Shown: positions 5,368 to 7,523 of the stretch, one piece after another
Numbering within the stretch: the stretch's first letter is position 1
Layout of the letters: each line of letters begins with the position of its first letter
Assembly: GCA_023818865.1 (NCBI GenBank)
Contig: JAMWDF010000119.1
Location: 1 to 7,523 of the forward strand
Length of the DNA stretch: 7,523 nucleotides
Reading direction: 5' to 3'
Source of the DNA: Candidatus Omnitrophota bacterium
GTDB lineage: Bacteria; Ratteibacteria; UBA8468; B48-G9; DSTR01
The notes under the pieces: generated by a model
Databases searched by the model: none
Told to the model about the DNA's origin: nothing
What the model saw: the letters and a program-made list of their open reading frames with translations, nothing else
Made by a program: the position numbers and the translations under genes

Positions 5368-6573
5368 GTGGAAAAGAAGAAAAAGGTGGTTGTACCTATT
5401 GGTCCTTACCATCCATTACTGGAAGAGCCAGAATATTTTGCTCTTTATTGTGACGGGGAAATGGTGGTTGATGTGGAATGGGAAGCAGGATACAACCACC
5501 GAGGAATAGAAAAATTATGTGAAAGTAAATCCTGGGACCAGGTTACTTTCCTGGTTGAAAGAATCTGCGGTATCTGTTCTACCTCCCATCCCATTGCCTA
5601 TGTGAATGCAGTGGAGGACCTGGCCAAGGTGGAAATTCCTGAAAGAGCCAGGTATATCCGATCAATCATCGGCGAACTGGAAAGGATTCATAGTCATCTC
5701 CTTTGGGTAGGCCTGGCTGGCCACTTTCTCGGGTATAATACTGTTTTTATGTGGGCCTGGAAATATCGGGAGCCAGTGCTGGATATCTTTGAACTGGTCA
5801 CCGGCAACCGGCAGAGTTATGCCATGATGAAGATTGGGGGAGTGCGTCGGGATGTGAGGGATGAGGATATTCCGGTCATCAGGAAGGTGTTGGATGAACT
5901 AAAACCTAAGCTGGAAATGCTAACTCAGGCAGTTCTGGACGACCCGGTTTTAGCTGCGAGATTAAAAGGGGTAGGGGTTTTAACCGCCCAGGACGTTAAG
6001 GATTATGGAGCGGTGGGCCCGACTGCCCGGGCTTCTGGGGTAAAGATAGATGTGAGAAAAGATAGTCCCTGCGCAGCCTACGACCTGGTAGCCTGGCAGG
6101 TGATTACCTGTCAGGAAGGAGATGTCTTTGCCAAAGCGGTGGTTCGACTCTTAGAATGCTTTGAATCTATCAAGATTATTGAGCAGTGTCTGGACAATTT
6201 AGGAAAAAATAAGGGACCGATAGAGGTAGAAGTGAGAGAAATTCCGCCTGGTGAGGGTATCGGGCATTATGAGGCCCCTAGGGGGGAAGTTTTTCATTAT
6301 GTCCGCAGTGATGGGACAAACCGGCCGGTGAGGCATAAGATTAGAGCCCCCAGTTTTGTTAATATACCTACTTTCCGGGCAAGTTGTTTGGGACAGACAA
6401 TCTCTGATGTGGCGATTATCCTGGCAGGTGTTGACCCCTGTTATTGTTGCACAGAAAGGATGCTGACAGTTTACCAGGCTGACAATCGGCGAAAAATAAT
6501 GGATGGCCGCGAGGTTATCAGGCTGTGCCAGGAAAAGACCGAGAAACTCAGAGAGAAGATGAGGAAGAGATGA
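5368..6573 (+). CDS. [NiFe] hydrogenase large (catalytic) subunit, group 4 (HycE/EchE/CooH type)
   Basis: This 401-aa catalytic subunit performs 2H+ + 2e- = H2. The Ni and Fe(CN)2CO ligands are visible: C67 and C70 in ERICGICSTSH, and C358 and C361 in DPCYCCTER. This separates it from NuoD of complex I, which lacks them. GYNHRGIEK (41-49) gives the conserved E48 near the active site. Group 4 is supported by the Arg after the last Cys pair and by the NuoH-, NuoB-, NuoC- and NuoL-like neighbours; the subgroup cannot be set by eye. A 37-residue tail after R364 fits the peptide removed by a maturation protease. GTG 5368 is the start, with AAGGGG six bases upstream. The stop overlaps the next ATG. 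No hyp maturation genes are in the window. Confidence 0.94.
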   Translation: MEKKKKVVVPIGPYHPLLEEPEYFALYCDGEMVVDVEWEAGYNHRGIEKLCESKSWDQVTFLVERICGICSTSHPIAYVNAVEDLAKVEIPERARYIRSIIGELERIHSHLLWVGLAGHFLGYNTVFMWAWKYREPVLDIFELVTGNRQSYAMMKIGGVRRDVRDEDIPVIRKVLDELKPKLEMLTQAVLDDPVLAARLKGVGVLTAQDVKDYGAVGPTARASGVKIDVRKDSPCAAYDLVAWQVITCQEGDVFAKAVVRLLECFESIKIIEQCLDNLGKNKGPIEVEVREIPPGEGIGHYEAPRGEVFHYVRSDGTNRPVRHKIRAPSFVNIPTFRASCLGQTISDVAIILAGVDPCYCCTERMLTVYQADNRRKIMDGREVIRLCQEKTEKLREKMRKR

Positions 6574-7523
6574 ACGAACTTCTTCTGGCAGTAATAGCTG
6601 TTTGCTTCAGTGGAGGGCTAATCTGCCTTCTCTTGCCAGAAAAAGCCCGAGGGACTTGCTGGGCAGTTTCTACTATTATTTCCCTGGTTTTGTTCGGCCT
6701 TTTCTGTCAACTTTTCTCTGCAAAAACTGTTTTCACTTCCACTCTTTTCCTCTGGGATGGCCTGGCTTCTCTGGCTGCCCTAGGAGTGACCTTTTTTGGG
6801 CTAGTCATTTCTTGGGCCAGCCTAGCGATGATACCTGAGAGGTACAATCAGTATTATGGTTACCTTCTGTGGACCACCGGTGCCGGCATCGGCGCGGTGG
6901 TAGCTAACCATTTACTCTTGTTAGCTGTTTTTTGGGGCATTCTGGCGATTACGCTTTACCTGATGATCAATTTAGCTGGTCCACAGGCAGCCTATCCAGC
7001 TAAGAAAACCTTTATTATTGTCGGGGGAAGTGATTCCTTCTTGCTTTTAGGGTTGTCTTTGCTTTATGTTCTTTCCGGCAGAGCCTTATTCCTTTCTGGA
7101 ATCCATCTTCCGATTGATTCACGGCTGGCCGCCGGGGCTTTCTTCTCGTTGACAGTGGCAGCCTTAGCGAAAGCTGGAGCAATGCCTGTCCATACTTGGA
7201 TTCCGGAAATTTCCGAAAAAACCTGGGTGCCAGTAATGGCTTTCCTTCCGGCTTCCCTGGATAAACTTCTGGGTATTTATCTTCTAGCCAGAATTTGCCT
7301 GGACCTTTTTTCTTATCAGGAAATGTTCTGGTTTGTTCTCCGGCTGATTGGCGCCGTTACGATTGTGGCAGCAGTTTTTATGGCTTTAATTCAGCATAAT
7401 ATGAAAAAGTTGCTCGCTTACCACGCGGTTAGCCAGGTGGGTTATATGGTCCTGGGGCTTGCTTCGGCTAACCCGGTGGGCATCCTCGGAGGTTTGTTTC
7501 ATATGCTAAACAATGCGATTTAC
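6570..7523 (+). CDS. NuoL/HyfB/HycC-like antiporter-type membrane subunit, 3' end cut
   Basis: Partial gene: 318 codons from ATG 6570, in ATGA overlap with the large-subunit stop, to the right edge. AGGA about five bases upstream serves as Shine-Dalgarno. The protein is a chain of membrane helices of the Mrp-antiporter/NuoL-M-N family. Seen in order: AKAGAMPVHTWIPE (200-213) with K201 at the TM7 lysine position, the TM8-region DKLLGIYLLAR (231-241), KKLLAYHAVSQVGYM (279-293) and HMLNNAIY (311-318). Such subunits move H+ or Na+ in energy-converting hydrogenases. The segment aligned with the TM5 Trp-Glu of NuoL/NuoM reads FWGILAITLY (121-130), Gly in place of the key Glu, and the TM11-type His pair reads Asn-Asn. 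The family call is firm; whether it pumps ions, and which ion, is not shown. Confidence 0.9.
   Translation, partial: MNELLLAVIAVCFSGGLICLLLPEKARGTCWAVSTIISLVLFGLFCQLFSAKTVFTSTLFLWDGLASLAALGVTFFGLVISWASLAMIPERYNQYYGYLLWTTGAGIGAVVANHLLLLAVFWGILAITLYLMINLAGPQAAYPAKKTFIIVGGSDSFLLLGLSLLYVLSGRALFLSGIHLPIDSRLAAGAFFSLTVAALAKAGAMPVHTWIPEISEKTWVPVMAFLPASLDKLLGIYLLARICLDLFSYQEMFWFVLRLIGAVTIVAAVFMALIQHNMKKLLAYHAVSQVGYMVLGLASANPVGILGGLFHMLNNAIY

Noticed and set aside
6602..6838. A 78-residue open frame after the large subunit
   Set aside because: It lies in another frame inside the NuoL-like gene, which starts at 6570 and stays open to the window end.
3596..7523. Reading the membrane genes as respiratory complex I (nuo) rather than a hydrogenase
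   Set aside because: The NuoD-like protein keeps both CxxC pairs that bind nickel (C67/C70 and C358/C361), and a HycB-type ferredoxin is present. Order and content fit a group 4 hydrogenase.
1..7523. CRISPR arrays, tRNA or rRNA genes, insertion sequences
   Set aside because: No regularly spaced repeats, no RNA gene pattern and no transposase-like frame or terminal repeats were seen; nearly all of the window is coding.

Overview
The window reads as chromosomal DNA from an anaerobic bacterium of moderate GC content. It is compact, with ATGA gene overlaps and a sigma70-type promoter. Two kinds of content fit strict anaerobiosis: an ATP-cone protein resembling the oxygen-sensitive class III ribonucleotide reductase, and a multi-subunit [NiFe] hydrogenase. 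The phylum cannot be fixed from this sequence. A deep-branching or uncultured anaerobic lineage is a guess, not a result.

Layout. Positions 1-1075 (minus strand) hold the N-terminal 358 codons of an NrdD-like protein that runs off the left edge. Positions about 1076-1238 are a divergent regulatory region with back-to-back promoter candidates, two 2-nt-spaced perfect inverted repeats (one between the -35 and -10 boxes of the rightward promoter), and a hairpin that could cover the ribosome binding site of the first rightward gene. From 1239 to the right edge, eight genes on the plus strand form one tight operon: a HydB/AsrA-like iron-sulfur protein, a HydG/AsrB-like FAD/NAD(P)/[2Fe-2S] reductase, a four-cluster HycB/CooF-like ferredoxin, a NuoH/HycD-like membrane subunit, a NuoB/HycG-like small subunit, a NuoC-like subunit, a NuoD/HycE-like large subunit with all four Ni-binding cysteines, and a NuoL/HyfB-like antiporter-type membrane subunit cut by the window end.

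How they work together. The NuoH-, NuoB-, NuoC-, NuoD- and NuoL-like genes are the core of a group 4 (energy-converting, membrane-bound) [NiFe] hydrogenase. The two leading genes are of the type that delivers NAD(P)H electrons in group 3b soluble hydrogenases and in anaerobic sulfite reductase (AsrAB), and their usual partners (HydA/HydD or AsrC) are absent here. The inferred path is NAD(P)H - FAD - [2Fe-2S] - HydB-like clusters - polyferredoxin - NuoB-like proximal cluster - NiFe site, linked to ion movement through the NuoH- and NuoL-like subunits. This would be an NAD(P)H-linked membrane hydrogenase, running as H2 evolution or as H2-driven NAD(P) reduction. That hybrid architecture is the most interesting feature of the window. 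The NuoL-like subunit also appears to lack the usual TM5 glutamate, which leaves the coupling mechanism open.
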